Of a stretch of 64,000 bases of DNA, positions 34,701-44,290 are shown piece after piece (positions within the stretch are counted from its first letter, which is position 1; every line of letters begins with the position of its first letter). Location: the NCBI RefSeq assembly GCF_040359615.1, contig NZ_CP132942.1, positions 310,001 to 374,000 on the forward strand, given 5' to 3'. The notes under the pieces are model-generated. The model was not told where the DNA came from. It made no database searches and saw only the letters and a list, made by a program, of their open reading frames with translations. The stretch comes from Tunturibacter psychrotolerans. Its GTDB lineage: Bacteria > Acidobacteriota > Terriglobia > Terriglobales > Acidobacteriaceae. A program made the translations under genes and the position numbers.

Positions 34701-37121
34701 ATGAATCAGACCTTGTCTCCATGCGGCTTTTACCTTTGCTGCACGACTGTTCTCCTAAGCATTGTTGTTCAGGGAGCGGACGCTTTCGGCTACGCTGGCC
34801 AAAATAACGCTCTAAACTCCTCGTGTTCTGTGTCGCCTTCGGCTTCCTTCGCTGACCTTACGATTAAAGTTACCGATCCAACTGGCGCAGTCGTAGACCG
34901 GGCAGAGATCGAAGCTCGTTGTGGGGTAACGGTGGTAACCGGTATCACCAGTAGCGATGGTGCCGCGACGATCCATCTGCGCAGCGGGAACTATACTCTT
35001 ACTTCCAGTGCTCCTGGCTTCGCGAAAAAGACCCTCGAGGTTCACCTTCCTCTCAACGCGCCCCTATCGATAAAGATGGACCTGGGCTCTGCTACCGATA
35101 TCGTCAACGTCTCTGGCGACAGCGGCTTCGTTCCCTATGCGTCGAACGCTGGATCGAAGACCAATGCGCTGCTCATAGAGGTGCCTCAGTCGATCTCAAT
35201 CGTCAGCGAGCGAGAGATGGAAGCACGCGGAGTGATTACCGTAAACGAAGCGCTGCGCTATACGCCGGGTATCCAAGCCGATGAGTATGGCGTCGAGCCG
35301 CGCTTCGACTGGCTCAAGATTCGTGGCTTCGACGCCCAGACGTTCGGGATCTTTCGTGACGGCATGCGCTTCAACTCCCTCGCCGGCAAGCTCGACCCGT
35401 TTGAGCTTGAATCTGTTGAGGTGCTAAAAGGTCCGAGCTCTGTTCTCTACGGTGAACTTCCTCCCGGCGGCCTCATCAATCAGGTCACCAAGCGTCCCAG
35501 CGCCGAACGAAGCACGATGATCGAAGCCCAATTCGGCGCCTACGATCGTCGTCAAGGAGCAATCGACTCCACCGGCTCATTCGATCGCGATCAGGTCTTC
35601 CGCTACCGCCTGCTCGGACTCATCCGCGACAGTGACACTCAGACCAACTTCACCCCCGACAACCGCCGCTTGATTGCTCCTGCGCTCACCTGGCATCCCA
35701 GCGAGCGCACGAACCTCACCGTGCTCGCGGACTACCAGCACGACGGAAGCAAGTGGAGCCAGTTTCTTCCCGCCAACGGAACCCTCTACAACACGAACCC
35801 CAACGGCATCATTCCTGTCAGTACCTTCCTCGGCGAACCGGACTATGACAAAGTCACACGCGACCAGGCCTCCATTGGCTATACGGGAGACCACCTCTTT
35901 GCCGATGGTTGGAATCTTCACTCCAACTACCGCTATCAGTACATCGACTTCAAGGGCCGCACCATTGTCGGCGCGGGCTTTGACGGCGCAAGTCTCACCG
36001 ACGTCTCCCGTTATCTCTTTGCCTCACCGAATACGAACCGCTTCAATACCGTGGACACTCGAGCCCTTCGACGTTTCACCACCGGCAAGTGGGAACAGAC
36101 GGTGCTCTTCGGATACGACTACCAGCACATCGCCCAACGCGCCATGGGGTTCTATCTCTTCGGCGTCGGTGACCTTAACATCTACCATCCCGTCTACGGT
36201 CAAACCACGATTCCTACCGGCGCCCCATACCTGAACAACGATAGCGTGCTGCAGCAAAATGGCCTCTACGCACAGGATCAGATTAAGTATGGCAACCACC
36301 TGATCTTTACCGTCGGTGGTCGTCAGGACTTCGCCCAGAACGACATCACCAACTTCCTCCCGGCAGGCGCAAACTTCTCGCATCTGGACACACGCTTCAC
36401 AGGCCGGGTCGGTGTCACCTACCTCACGGACTTTGGCGTGGCCCCTTACTTCGCTTACTCCACTAGCTTTCTTCCCAACGCAGGAACATTCGTCTTCAAC
36501 GCCTCAACAGGTCTCTCTACCGACCCTGCGGTACCGTCTGACGCACGCCAGATTGAAGGCGGCGTTAAACTGCAACCTCGCACCTCTAACAGCTTCATCA
36601 CCGCGTCCATATTCCAGATCAACGAGACCAACGTTCTCGTCGCGGACTCGAACTTCAATGAGCACCAGGACGGTGAGGTCCGCTCCCGGGGCTTCGAACT
36701 CGAAGCAGTTGCGAGCCTGTCGCAGGGCCTCGACCTCCACGGCGGTTATACATTTACTGCCACAGACAACCTGAACGACGTCACAACGACGAACATCGGT
36801 AAGTGGCTCCCTCAAACGCCTCGCAACCAATTCAGTGCACTCGCCGACTACACCCGGAGCGAAGGGCGATTTGCCGGTCTCGGCGGAAACTTCGGTCTTC
36901 GTTTCGTGGGCACCAATGCAGCGGACGCGGCCAATTCGTTCTTCATCCCAAACTACACTCTCCTCGATGCCGGTCTCCGCTTCGGCTATCGCCACACGCT
37001 CTTCAGCGTCAATGCCACCAACATCGCCGATAAACGTTACGTCGCAACCTGCACCGGACTAACTTCCTGCTACTACGGCTATGCGCGAAACGTGATCGGA
37101 ACGGCGCAGTACCGTTTCTAA
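34701..37121 (+). CDS. TonB-dependent siderophore receptor with carboxypeptidase-regulatory N-domain
   Basis: The 806-residue protein has a signal peptide and an N-terminal Ig-like carboxypeptidase-regulatory domain at about residues 50-145 (LTIKVTDPTGAVVDRAEIEA). The plug has VPQSISIVSEREMEARG, ALRYTPGIQAD and WLKIRGFDAQTFGIFRDGMR. A 22-strand barrel ends in GTAQYRF with the terminal Phe. The plug pattern is that of FhuA/FecA-type ferric-siderophore receptors; energy comes from TonB-ExbBD encoded elsewhere. The PepSY reductase gene begins 10 bases after its stop, forming a two-gene iron module. The extra N-domain is common in Acidobacteriota and Bacteroidota receptors. The ligand is unknown. 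Confidence 0.92.
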   Translation: MNQTLSPCGFYLCCTTVLLSIVVQGADAFGYAGQNNALNSSCSVSPSASFADLTIKVTDPTGAVVDRAEIEARCGVTVVTGITSSDGAATIHLRSGNYTLTSSAPGFAKKTLEVHLPLNAPLSIKMDLGSATDIVNVSGDSGFVPYASNAGSKTNALLIEVPQSISIVSEREMEARGVITVNEALRYTPGIQADEYGVEPRFDWLKIRGFDAQTFGIFRDGMRFNSLAGKLDPFELESVEVLKGPSSVLYGELPPGGLINQVTKRPSAERSTMIEAQFGAYDRRQGAIDSTGSFDRDQVFRYRLLGLIRDSDTQTNFTPDNRRLIAPALTWHPSERTNLTVLADYQHDGSKWSQFLPANGTLYNTNPNGIIPVSTFLGEPDYDKVTRDQASIGYTGDHLFADGWNLHSNYRYQYIDFKGRTIVGAGFDGASLTDVSRYLFASPNTNRFNTVDTRALRRFTTGKWEQTVLFGYDYQHIAQRAMGFYLFGVGDLNIYHPVYGQTTIPTGAPYLNNDSVLQQNGLYAQDQIKYGNHLIFTVGGRQDFAQNDITNFLPAGANFSHLDTRFTGRVGVTYLTDFGVAPYFAYSTSFLPNAGTFVFNASTGLSTDPAVPSDARQIEGGVKLQPRTSNSFITASIFQINETNVLVADSNFNEHQDGEVRSRGFELEAVASLSQGLDLHGGYTFTATDNLNDVTTTNIGKWLPQTPRNQFSALADYTRSEGRFAGLGGNFGLRFVGTNAADAANSFFIPNYTLLDAGLRFGYRHTLFSVNATNIADKRYVATCTGLTSCYYGYARNVIGTAQYRF

Positions 37122-37131
37122 TCAGACGAGC

Positions 37132-38259
37132 ATGTCTTTTTTTCACGCGCTAATCCACCATCCTCGCAAGCTATGGCTACGCAGGGCGTTCTTCCAGATC
37201 CATCTCTGGGCGGGCGTCCTGCTTTCGCTCTACATTGTGATGATTGCGCTCACAGGTTCCATCCTCGTCTTCCGGACCGAGTTGACGAGAGCTCTACTGC
37301 CGAAGACTCTCACGCCTTATACCGCCGAGCGCACCGCGCCGATCGCTGAAATTCTCGATCGCTTCAGGGCCACCTATCCAGACAGTAGACTTGAGAACCT
37401 CCAGACGCCATCGCAAGAGACGCCCGTGTTTCTCCTCTTTGCGAAAGACAGTCATCAGCATTCCTTTACGCTCCTGGCAGACCCCGTCACCGCGAATCTC
37501 AAGTTGCAGCCGCACACGTGGATCTACTGGACGTACGAGCTGCACGTAAACCTTCTTCTCGGCGAAGCGCACGGCGTGCAAATAAACGGGATAGGCGCTC
37601 TGTGTCTCCTCTTGCTCGTCATCACAGGTCTCGTTCTCTGGTGGCCCGGAATCAAAATATGGGCTCGCGGGTTACGCATTGGGTTCAGACACAATTGGCG
37701 GCGCATCAACTACGACGCACATAACGCAGTTGGTTTCTGGACTCTCTTCGTCGTCTTCTGGTGGGCACTGTCAGGAATCTACTTCGCTTGGTATCGGCAG
37801 GTCACCTCCGTCGTCGCTCTTGTCTCCCCCATTCACGGGATGCTTTCGCCTTCAGTCCTAACGCCGCCGAAGCCTGGTCCCGAGCACGCGTCCCTTGGGC
37901 AGATTCTGACTGCCGTCCATCAGGAGTCCCCTCGCGGACGACTCTTCAGCCTAAGCGATCCGCTGCTCACTGGCCCAGTCGTCTATGCCCTCGTCGATCT
38001 TCGCGCACCGGGTGACTTCTCTCATCGCGACATCATCACGTTGTCAACGACAGACGCTCGCGTCCTCACCATTTGGCACTACGGTCAGAATCACACCGCT
38101 GGCGACTGGATTCTATGGGCCATGCATCCTCTCCACTTCGGCACGTTGTGGGGCATATCCGTTAAGATCCTTTGGGCTCTCTGCGGACTGGCTCTCGCAA
38201 TCCTCGCGATCACCGGCCTATTGATGTACTGGAATCGCTTTCTTCGCCATCAACTCTAG
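37132..38259 (+). CDS. PepSY-associated TM-helix protein, putative ferric-siderophore reductase
   Basis: The 375-residue protein has four or more membrane helices and PepSY-like periplasmic loops. Family markers are FFQIHLWAGVLLSLYIVMIA followed by LTGSILVFRTEL in helix 1, NLLLGEAHGVQINGIGALCL with LVITGLVLWWPGI, RINYDAHNAVGFWTLFVVFW, and the closing helix pair with LALAILAITGLLMYW. Conserved histidines in these helices can hold heme in relatives. Proteins of this type next to siderophore receptors (PiuB/FegB-like) are thought to reduce ferric iron at the inner membrane so it leaves the siderophore. Ten bases separate it from the receptor gene. Confidence 0.88.
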   Translation: MSFFHALIHHPRKLWLRRAFFQIHLWAGVLLSLYIVMIALTGSILVFRTELTRALLPKTLTPYTAERTAPIAEILDRFRATYPDSRLENLQTPSQETPVFLLFAKDSHQHSFTLLADPVTANLKLQPHTWIYWTYELHVNLLLGEAHGVQINGIGALCLLLLVITGLVLWWPGIKIWARGLRIGFRHNWRRINYDAHNAVGFWTLFVVFWWALSGIYFAWYRQVTSVVALVSPIHGMLSPSVLTPPKPGPEHASLGQILTAVHQESPRGRLFSLSDPLLTGPVVYALVDLRAPGDFSHRDIITLSTTDARVLTIWHYGQNHTAGDWILWAMHPLHFGTLWGISVKILWALCGLALAILAITGLLMYWNRFLRHQL

Positions 38260-38306
38260 TGATTAAAGACTTGATCTCGGCAGCGTTGGGACCTACCAGG
38301 TTGCCT

Positions 38307-39002
38307 TCAGTGTTCCGGTTGACTCACAGCGCGGAGGCTGAAGCTAGCGATGGCGGCGGGGCTGGAGTTCGGACGCACCTGGAGCGTGCCGAGGACCTCG
38401 ATCCGCGAGGTGGTCTGGTCGCGGAGTCGGAAGACGAGGACGCCGGGCTGAACCTCTTTGGCAGAGAGCAAATTGAAGCCTCCGGTTTGCTGCCGTAGTT
38501 CAATCTGTGCAGCCGCAGCCGCGGCGAGTGCGACGTTTGGCAGAGCGTTACCGAGAGCAGGGTAGCTTGCCTGATTAAAGGCGGCGAGCCAGCCGTAGAG
38601 CAGGCGGCCGGCAGGTGTATCGGGGATAAGACCCACTTGGTCGCCGAAACGCGGCAGACGAACGAGGATTGTGGCATGAACAGGGCTGACGTGATCTCCC
38701 CGCCGAGCGGGCACAGGAGCGTCCGCGGGATCGCCGAGTACGATGGTGTCGATCTGCGATGGATCGTCTTTCTCGTCGGCAGCCGAGGCGGCCTCCGTTG
38801 CAGCGTTGGCGGAACGACCTGAGCTGCCAGAGGCGAGATGAGCACGACCGTTGTGAGCCAGAGCATAGAGGACCGAGAAGAGCACACCGACGGCGGCTAC
38901 GATAGCGAGCGCGATGGCGACAGGGCTGAGCCGCTGGCGGCCGGTGATATAGAAGCGGGGAGCGGTCGCAGTGGAAACTCCGGTGTGGAGAGGCTGCTGC
39001 AT
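38307..39002 (-). CDS. Membrane-anchored protein of unknown function with a C-terminal globular domain
   Basis: The 231-residue protein has one membrane helix near residues 27-50 (LSPVAIALAIVAAVGVLFSV) after a short cytosolic tail, then a low-complexity Ala/Ser/Asp linker. The C-terminal domain has DTPAGRLLYGWLAAFNQAS, ELRQQTGGFNLLSAKEVQPG and IEVLGTLQVRPN. This last part resembles the accessory domain often found in front of S41 peptidases and serine hydrolases (typically xTPAGxxLxxWLxAFNxG with TGGFDL), here without a protease attached. That is pattern recognition, not a search. GAGGA lies nine bases before the ATG. Not linked in function to its neighbours. Confidence 0.6.
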   Translation of the reverse strand: MQQPLHTGVSTATAPRFYITGRQRLSPVAIALAIVAAVGVLFSVLYALAHNGRAHLASGSSGRSANAATEAASAADEKDDPSQIDTIVLGDPADAPVPARRGDHVSPVHATILVRLPRFGDQVGLIPDTPAGRLLYGWLAAFNQASYPALGNALPNVALAAAAAAQIELRQQTGGFNLLSAKEVQPGVLVFRLRDQTTSRIEVLGTLQVRPNSSPAAIASFSLRAVSQPEH

Positions 39003-39150
39003 CGTGGGCGGTCCTCAGGCGTCCTGGGGGCGAACCGGGTCGAAGGAGAGGTCCGGCGGCGTTGGCCGCACTTACAGTGTAGACGCGCTGCCAGTAGGTG
39101 ACGTGAGCTTGATCCGCAGCGAAAGCGAGACCCTGCTCCAAGGGTAGATC

Positions 39151-40281
39151 TCAGGAGCGCGACGATAGCTCATTCAACACCTGACGTAGCTGCTGTTGCG
39201 CAAAGGAATTTTCATCGACTTTTCCGATCGTGATGCGCGCCCAATTGGAATAGGGAGGAAAACTCCTGCCAATATCAACTCCGCGGGCACGCATTGCAGC
39301 TGTGACTTCAGGTTGCGGATGACCAGAATTGAAGAAGATGAAATTGGTATGAGAGTTTGTATGCGGCAACTTAAGCTCTTCCAGCGTAGAGATCCATTTG
39401 CCTCGTTCATCAATGGTGATGGATCGAATCTGGCGGACGTGGGATGTATCGGCAAGAGCAGCCGAGGCAGCGGCTATATTAAGGCGTCCCAGAGACTCCG
39501 CATCCCCGATCCCCTGTTTGCGTAGAGTGACAGCAAGGTCACGCGGAACAAGCGTGTAGCCGATAGGAAGTCCGGCAAGTCCATGAATCTTATCGAAGGT
39601 GCGAAACACAAGGACATTCGCACCTTCACGAGTCAAAGATACGGCTGAATGGGTTTCGAAGTCCGGGGTGTATTCAAGGTAAGCTTCATCAACGATTACT
39701 GGAGCACGTTGTGAAACGTCGCGAAGAAATTTCTTGAATGCATTGTCTTCGCTTATGGTGCCTGTAGGATTGTGGGGGTTAATCAGGTAGAGAGCTCGCG
39801 TCTTGTCGTTGACCTTCGCCGCCAATGCTGGCAAATCATTTTCATACTTTTCGTTCAAAGGTACTGCTACCCCAACTCCTCCGACCCGTGAGGCCGCATT
39901 GATAAGCGCGAGATACCCGGGTGTTGAGTATACGAATTCACCGCCAGGACCTTTCTCGCTTCCGAAGTAGAGACCGAGTTCTCCCAGGATTTCTCCTAAC
40001 ACCACTTGTTCCACGGAGACGCGTTCGTAAGCCGCAATCTGTTCTGCGAATGCCTGGGCAGCCTTTGCATCAGCGTAACGGGAGAGGCGGGGCAGCTCAT
40101 CTCTCAAAGCAACTTCGACGTTGGGTGACGGACCAAATGCGTTTTCGTTCAGGTTAAGGTGAATTATTTCTCCGGATCCCTGCGCGTGCGGAGTCGCAAT
40201 CGCCGACGTTGGAAAGAAACTCGCCCCCAGGGCGAGACTAGAGTTTTTCAAAAGAGACCTGCGAGTGAGCACTGATTGCAT
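39151..40281 (-). CDS. Tat-exported histidinol-phosphate-aminotransferase-like PLP enzyme
   Basis: The 376-residue protein has a twin-arginine signal (TRRSLLKNSSLALGASF) and then a complete fold-type I aminotransferase of the HisC subgroup. It has LNLNENAFGPSP, INPHNPTGTISE, VDEAYLEYTP, the PLP lysine in FRTFDKIHGLAGLPIGY and the carboxylate Arg in WARITIG. Export by Tat means PLP is bound before transport; PvdN of Pseudomonas is a known example of a periplasmic PLP enzyme. All catalytic landmarks are intact, so it is probably active in the periplasm. It starts 34 bases after the stop of the TonB receptor gene at 40316-43802 and is likely co-transcribed. The substrate is unknown; an imported amino compound is possible. 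Confidence 0.85.
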   Translation of the reverse strand: MQSVLTRRSLLKNSSLALGASFFPTSAIATPHAQGSGEIIHLNLNENAFGPSPNVEVALRDELPRLSRYADAKAAQAFAEQIAAYERVSVEQVVLGEILGELGLYFGSEKGPGGEFVYSTPGYLALINAASRVGGVGVAVPLNEKYENDLPALAAKVNDKTRALYLINPHNPTGTISEDNAFKKFLRDVSQRAPVIVDEAYLEYTPDFETHSAVSLTREGANVLVFRTFDKIHGLAGLPIGYTLVPRDLAVTLRKQGIGDAESLGRLNIAAASAALADTSHVRQIRSITIDERGKWISTLEELKLPHTNSHTNFIFFNSGHPQPEVTAAMRARGVDIGRSFPPYSNWARITIGKVDENSFAQQQLRQVLNELSSRS

Positions 40282-40315
40282 TTTTTCCTCTTACAGATAA
40301 GTGTCCTAGTTGAGT

Positions 40316-43300
40316 TCAATAAGTTATATGCAGACCAAGCTGAAGGTAGCGCGGGAAGTTGGACTGTGCCGTTATTGCACCGAAGTTTGCGCTTCCGAAA
40401 GCGGTGTTTGGGCCTGCAAATAAAGGCGTATTGAAAGTGTTGAAGGTCTGCGCGCGGAACTGGACATTCAGCCTGTCGCGAATCAAAACGCTCTTGAAGA
40501 GGGAGATGTCCCAGTTTTCATAGCCGGGACCTCGCAACGACAGGGTGCGTGGAGCGTTGCCGAAGGAGTAAGCCGCAGAGGTTGTGAATGCTGCCTGGTT
40601 GATATATCCGTTTAGCCGATCATAGAGGGTGCCTTTGGTCCCGAGTGCGACTCCCGATACAAGATTTGGACGTTGCACACCGTTACCGGCAATAGTGTTG
40701 TTGGGATTGCTGCTCTGATGGATGGAAACGGGAAAACCACTCTGGAAGGTGGGCAAAACGTTCAACTGCCATCTGCCGATGATATCGTCACCCCAACGAG
40801 TACCAGTTGAGAAGCGCTCTCCTCTGCCGAACGGAAGATCGTAAAGAACGCCAGCGACGAATCGATACGGAACATCAGTGACGGAGTGAGCATATTCGGC
40901 TTCGAGGTCGTATACGTTCTGGGGTGCGGAGATGCCTGAACTCTGAATGCTGTTCGCCGTGGCGAAGGAAGAATCCATATTGCGTGACCAGGTGAAGGAG
41001 GTCACAAGATTTAAACCGTGACCTGCGCGTTTTTCTGCCTTGATCAGAAGCGCGTTATAGTTCGCGTGCGCAGAGCTGACGAAGAGATTCACGGAAGTGA
41101 ATTGTGAGAATGGACGTAGCGTTTGCGACCGCGCCACTGTGGCTTGACCTATGATTCCAGGTCCACCCGCGACATAGTTTGGATTTGGCACCTCATCGCT
41201 GAGAGAGCTGCCGAGGCTGAAGTTTGATGGATCGAGCTGATTGAAATTGATGGGCGTGCTACCGGTGGGAGAAGGGTTGAGATTGATTGATCGCGATCCT
41301 ATATAAGAGGCATCGAGCGCGATATGGCCGGGCAACTCCTGCTCGACTCCGACCGAAAACTGTTGAACGAGTGGAGCATGAAGGTTCTGATCGTAGCTCG
41401 TAACCGAATTGCCGATTCCTGTGAATAGCCGGGCAGAGTTTCCAATTGGCTTTTGGAGTCCTGCAGGGAATGGATTGTTGATCGAGCCCGCCGACGTCTG
41501 GTTATCGTCGAAGCTGGCCACATACGAGTTAGCCGCGGTGTAACCTGGCGCTAATGCACCGATTGGGTCATAACGTAACGGGGCGTAGAGAATGCCATAT
41601 CCGCCACGGAGAACAGTCTTCGTCCTGATTTGATACGAGGCGCCAAGACGCGGAGCAAACTTAAGAAGAGATAGATCGCCAATGTCACGGCGATTGCCGT
41701 CCACACCCGCAAACAGGATTCCGCCTGTCACCGTAGCGCCATTTGCCAGCTGAGAGGTCGCGGTGCGATCGAAGCCAACCGCAAGCTGATTGTGATCTTC
41801 TTTCAACCCTGTTTCCCCCTCGTATCGAAGCCCGAGGTTAAGCGTAAGCCGCGGTGTGACTCGCCAGTCGTCCTGCGCGAAGACAGCGAAGTAGTCCAGG
41901 TAGGTATTAAGCCGCGTGGTGAGATCGACTTCTCCGGAGACAGGGTAGCCAAGCAGGAGATCAGCCAGATCGGACCCGGAGCCGTCGCCGGAGGCATTCG
42001 GACCCGACTGAGTAAATGCGCCTGAGAATGTATAGGTACCAGGAGCGTTGCTGAAATCCTGAAAGTCCATACGGATGCGGCGGTATTCCGCTCCAAAGGT
42101 CAGATTATGACGACGCTCCGTCCTGGCAAGCGTTCCATTTATGATTTGCGACTTCCAATTGTCGAGCGAACTGGTGTTCTGACCTAGTTGCGAGAAGTTA
42201 CGCAAAAAAATAGTTGGAAAGAACTTGGACTGGATCTGTGATGAGTACGAAGCGGGGAATCCAAGTACGGCGGGGTCGAAGCCCTGACTAACTTCCGCGA
42301 TAAGGTTGGGAAAGCGATTATTACCGTAACGCGCAGTCACAACCGTCTTGGGATTCAGAATCCAGGTGCTATTGATTTGAACGGCGTCGACCTGACGATG
42401 ATATGTGTAGGAATAGCTCCCAGGCAGGGTGCCGAGTGGGTTTCCCAGAGGCTGCAAGGCTTCGTAAAAGATGTAAGAGCCGCTGATGTTCCACCATGGA
42501 CGAATCTGCTGGTCAAGCTTCACTGTTACTTCCTGTGCGTGGTCGCGCACATCATCCGTTCCTGTGAAGTTGTATTGTCCCGTTGGAGTACTCAGCTGGG
42601 GAAGTGGATAGTAAGAGGCGATATTTTTTGCCTACTGTACTAAGTTGACCGACAGGGATCTTGTTCCCGGCAAACGGTGTTCGATGGGTGCCGGCTGAAT
42701 CGGTGAAGGTTTTAGTCGGATCGTAGATTACGTTCAACGAGCCGTCAGCGTTATGGCTTTTTGAAAAGTCTCCCATACGCTCGAGCGCGGTGGGGACTGC
42801 AAAACTCTCGGTGTAAGGAGAGGTCTGGATATACCCTTCCGAACCAATCCAGAAGAAGCTCTTGTTCCTGCCATCGTAGACATGTGGGATAACGACGGGG
42901 CCTCCGAGTGAAGCTCCCCAGTTGTAGTAGGGACTGTCAGGCCGCGGAACACCCTCACGGTTGGCAAAGAAATCATTTGCAAGCCACGAACTCTGTCGCG
43001 TCTCGCCAAAGACCGAGCCATGAATACTGTTCGAACCTGAACGCAGAAGTGTGTTGAAGACTCCTCCGCCAGTGCGTCCAACTTGTGCGTCGTATGTGTT
43101 TGCCTGAATTTTAACATCTTGTATGGATTCGATCGTCGGAATGACGATGGGGCGATTGTTTGTGTCCGTGATTGGTACGCCATCGACGAGGTAAAGATTT
43201 GCAGCAACGGGTCCACCCGCAACCGATGTCGTTGACGTACCGTTCTGGTCTGCGAAGCGGATAAATTGCGGATTACCCGTATTCACGAAAACCCCCGAAA

Positions 43301-43802
43301 GCTTTGCCGTAATGTATGGATTGCGACCGAGGACGGGTAAATCTTCAAGCCGCCGCTGGTCCAGGTCCGTGCTGACGGATGCGGTCGACGAGTCTACCAG
43401 CGGAGCGTCAGCAGATACTTGGACGACGCTATTTGCTGTACCTAGGGTGAGCGAAATATCGAGTGTCAAAAAATCCTGCGTCTCCAGGACGATGTGAGTG
43501 CGTTCCGCAGGACTGAATCCTCCCACTGTAACTTGAAGACCATATATCGAGGGCTTCAGAGCACTGAAATTGTAGGTACCAGCGCTATCGGATGTTGTGT
43601 TGCGTGTCTGATGTGTACTATCGTCCGTGAGTGTGATGGAAGCGCCCGCAACAGAAGCACCTCCGGGATCTGTAATGGAGCCGCGGACTCCACCACTATA
43701 GGTCTGCGCGATTGCCGGCAGATTCAGCGCAAGCAGAAGCACCAACAGGGTAGAAAGCTGACGGACGTTTAGACGTGAGTCTTTGCTTTGAGAGGAAGCC
43801 AT
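40316..43802 (-). pseudogene. Oar-like TonB-dependent receptor, frame broken by one extra A
   Basis: The first piece (43802 to 42552) has a signal peptide, a carboxypeptidase-regulatory domain (GSITDPGGASVAGASITLTD) and a TonB plug (TYDAQVGRTGGGVFNTLLRSG). It ends in junk residues and a stop after SALTVGKK-type sequence. The second piece (42550 to 40316) continues the barrel to its end (RYLQLGLHITY). At 42624-42629 there are six A on the coding strand. With five, the frame reads VGKNIASYYPLPQ, the normal family sequence, and joins both halves through FTGTDDVRDHAQ. The rest is intact, about 1160 residues. It could be a recent mutation, a homopolymer sequencing error or a slippage-regulated gene. 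AGGAGA precedes the ATG at 43802. The Tat aminotransferase gene follows. Confidence 0.85.
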
Positions 43803-44290
43803 GAGACGGTTCTCCTGAGAATGTGCTGCCGTTATGCAGACGAGTCGACACTGAACAGAGGCAACGCCACGCCCTATTAGCAAAAGGGTCGTGCGGTCAA
43901 AAGACTTGCCTGATGAGATTTATGAGGAGAGGGCTAGCAACAACAACGGACGGAAACGCCACTCAACTCGACAGGAAGGCCCTGCGAGGAGCGACAACAA
44001 TGAAGCACATTGAGGATGCGCATAGCGACAGCATAGTCTTGAACATCGCGTTGGTCAATAGCATACGCAAGCCTGTTCGTCCAGCGGCCCAAGCCGATTT
44101 CTTAGCAGAAGAAAAGAGGCCGGACGAAACAGCCATTTTGGATAGTTCAAATGAATCACGCGAGGGAAGCAGTCCTCGTTGTTGTCACCTCATGCGGCCG
44201 CGCTAAAGCCATTCAGAGGGCGAAAGAGCCTTAGGTCAAGCCTGAATTGTGAATGGTATAAGCTTTTGCTCTGGTATCGGAACCGATCGC
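43803..44290. other. Divergent intergenic region between TonB receptor and ion channel
   Basis: No gene is supported here. A plus-strand frame of 127 codons (43823-44206) contains an ATG at 44000 with GGAG before it, but its composition and lack of homologous features make it doubtful. A TATAAG stretch near 44255 could be part of the channel promoter; no good -35 accompanies it. Confidence 0.4.

Noticed and set aside
42624..42629. Programmed -1 ribosomal frameshift at the A6 run
   Set aside because: Restoring the frame needs one base skipped (+1), not a -1 slip; no classic stimulatory structure noted.
43823..44206. Possible small gene in the divergent region
   Set aside because: An internal ATG at 44000 has GGAG, but the product has no recognisable feature and the space is needed for two promoters.
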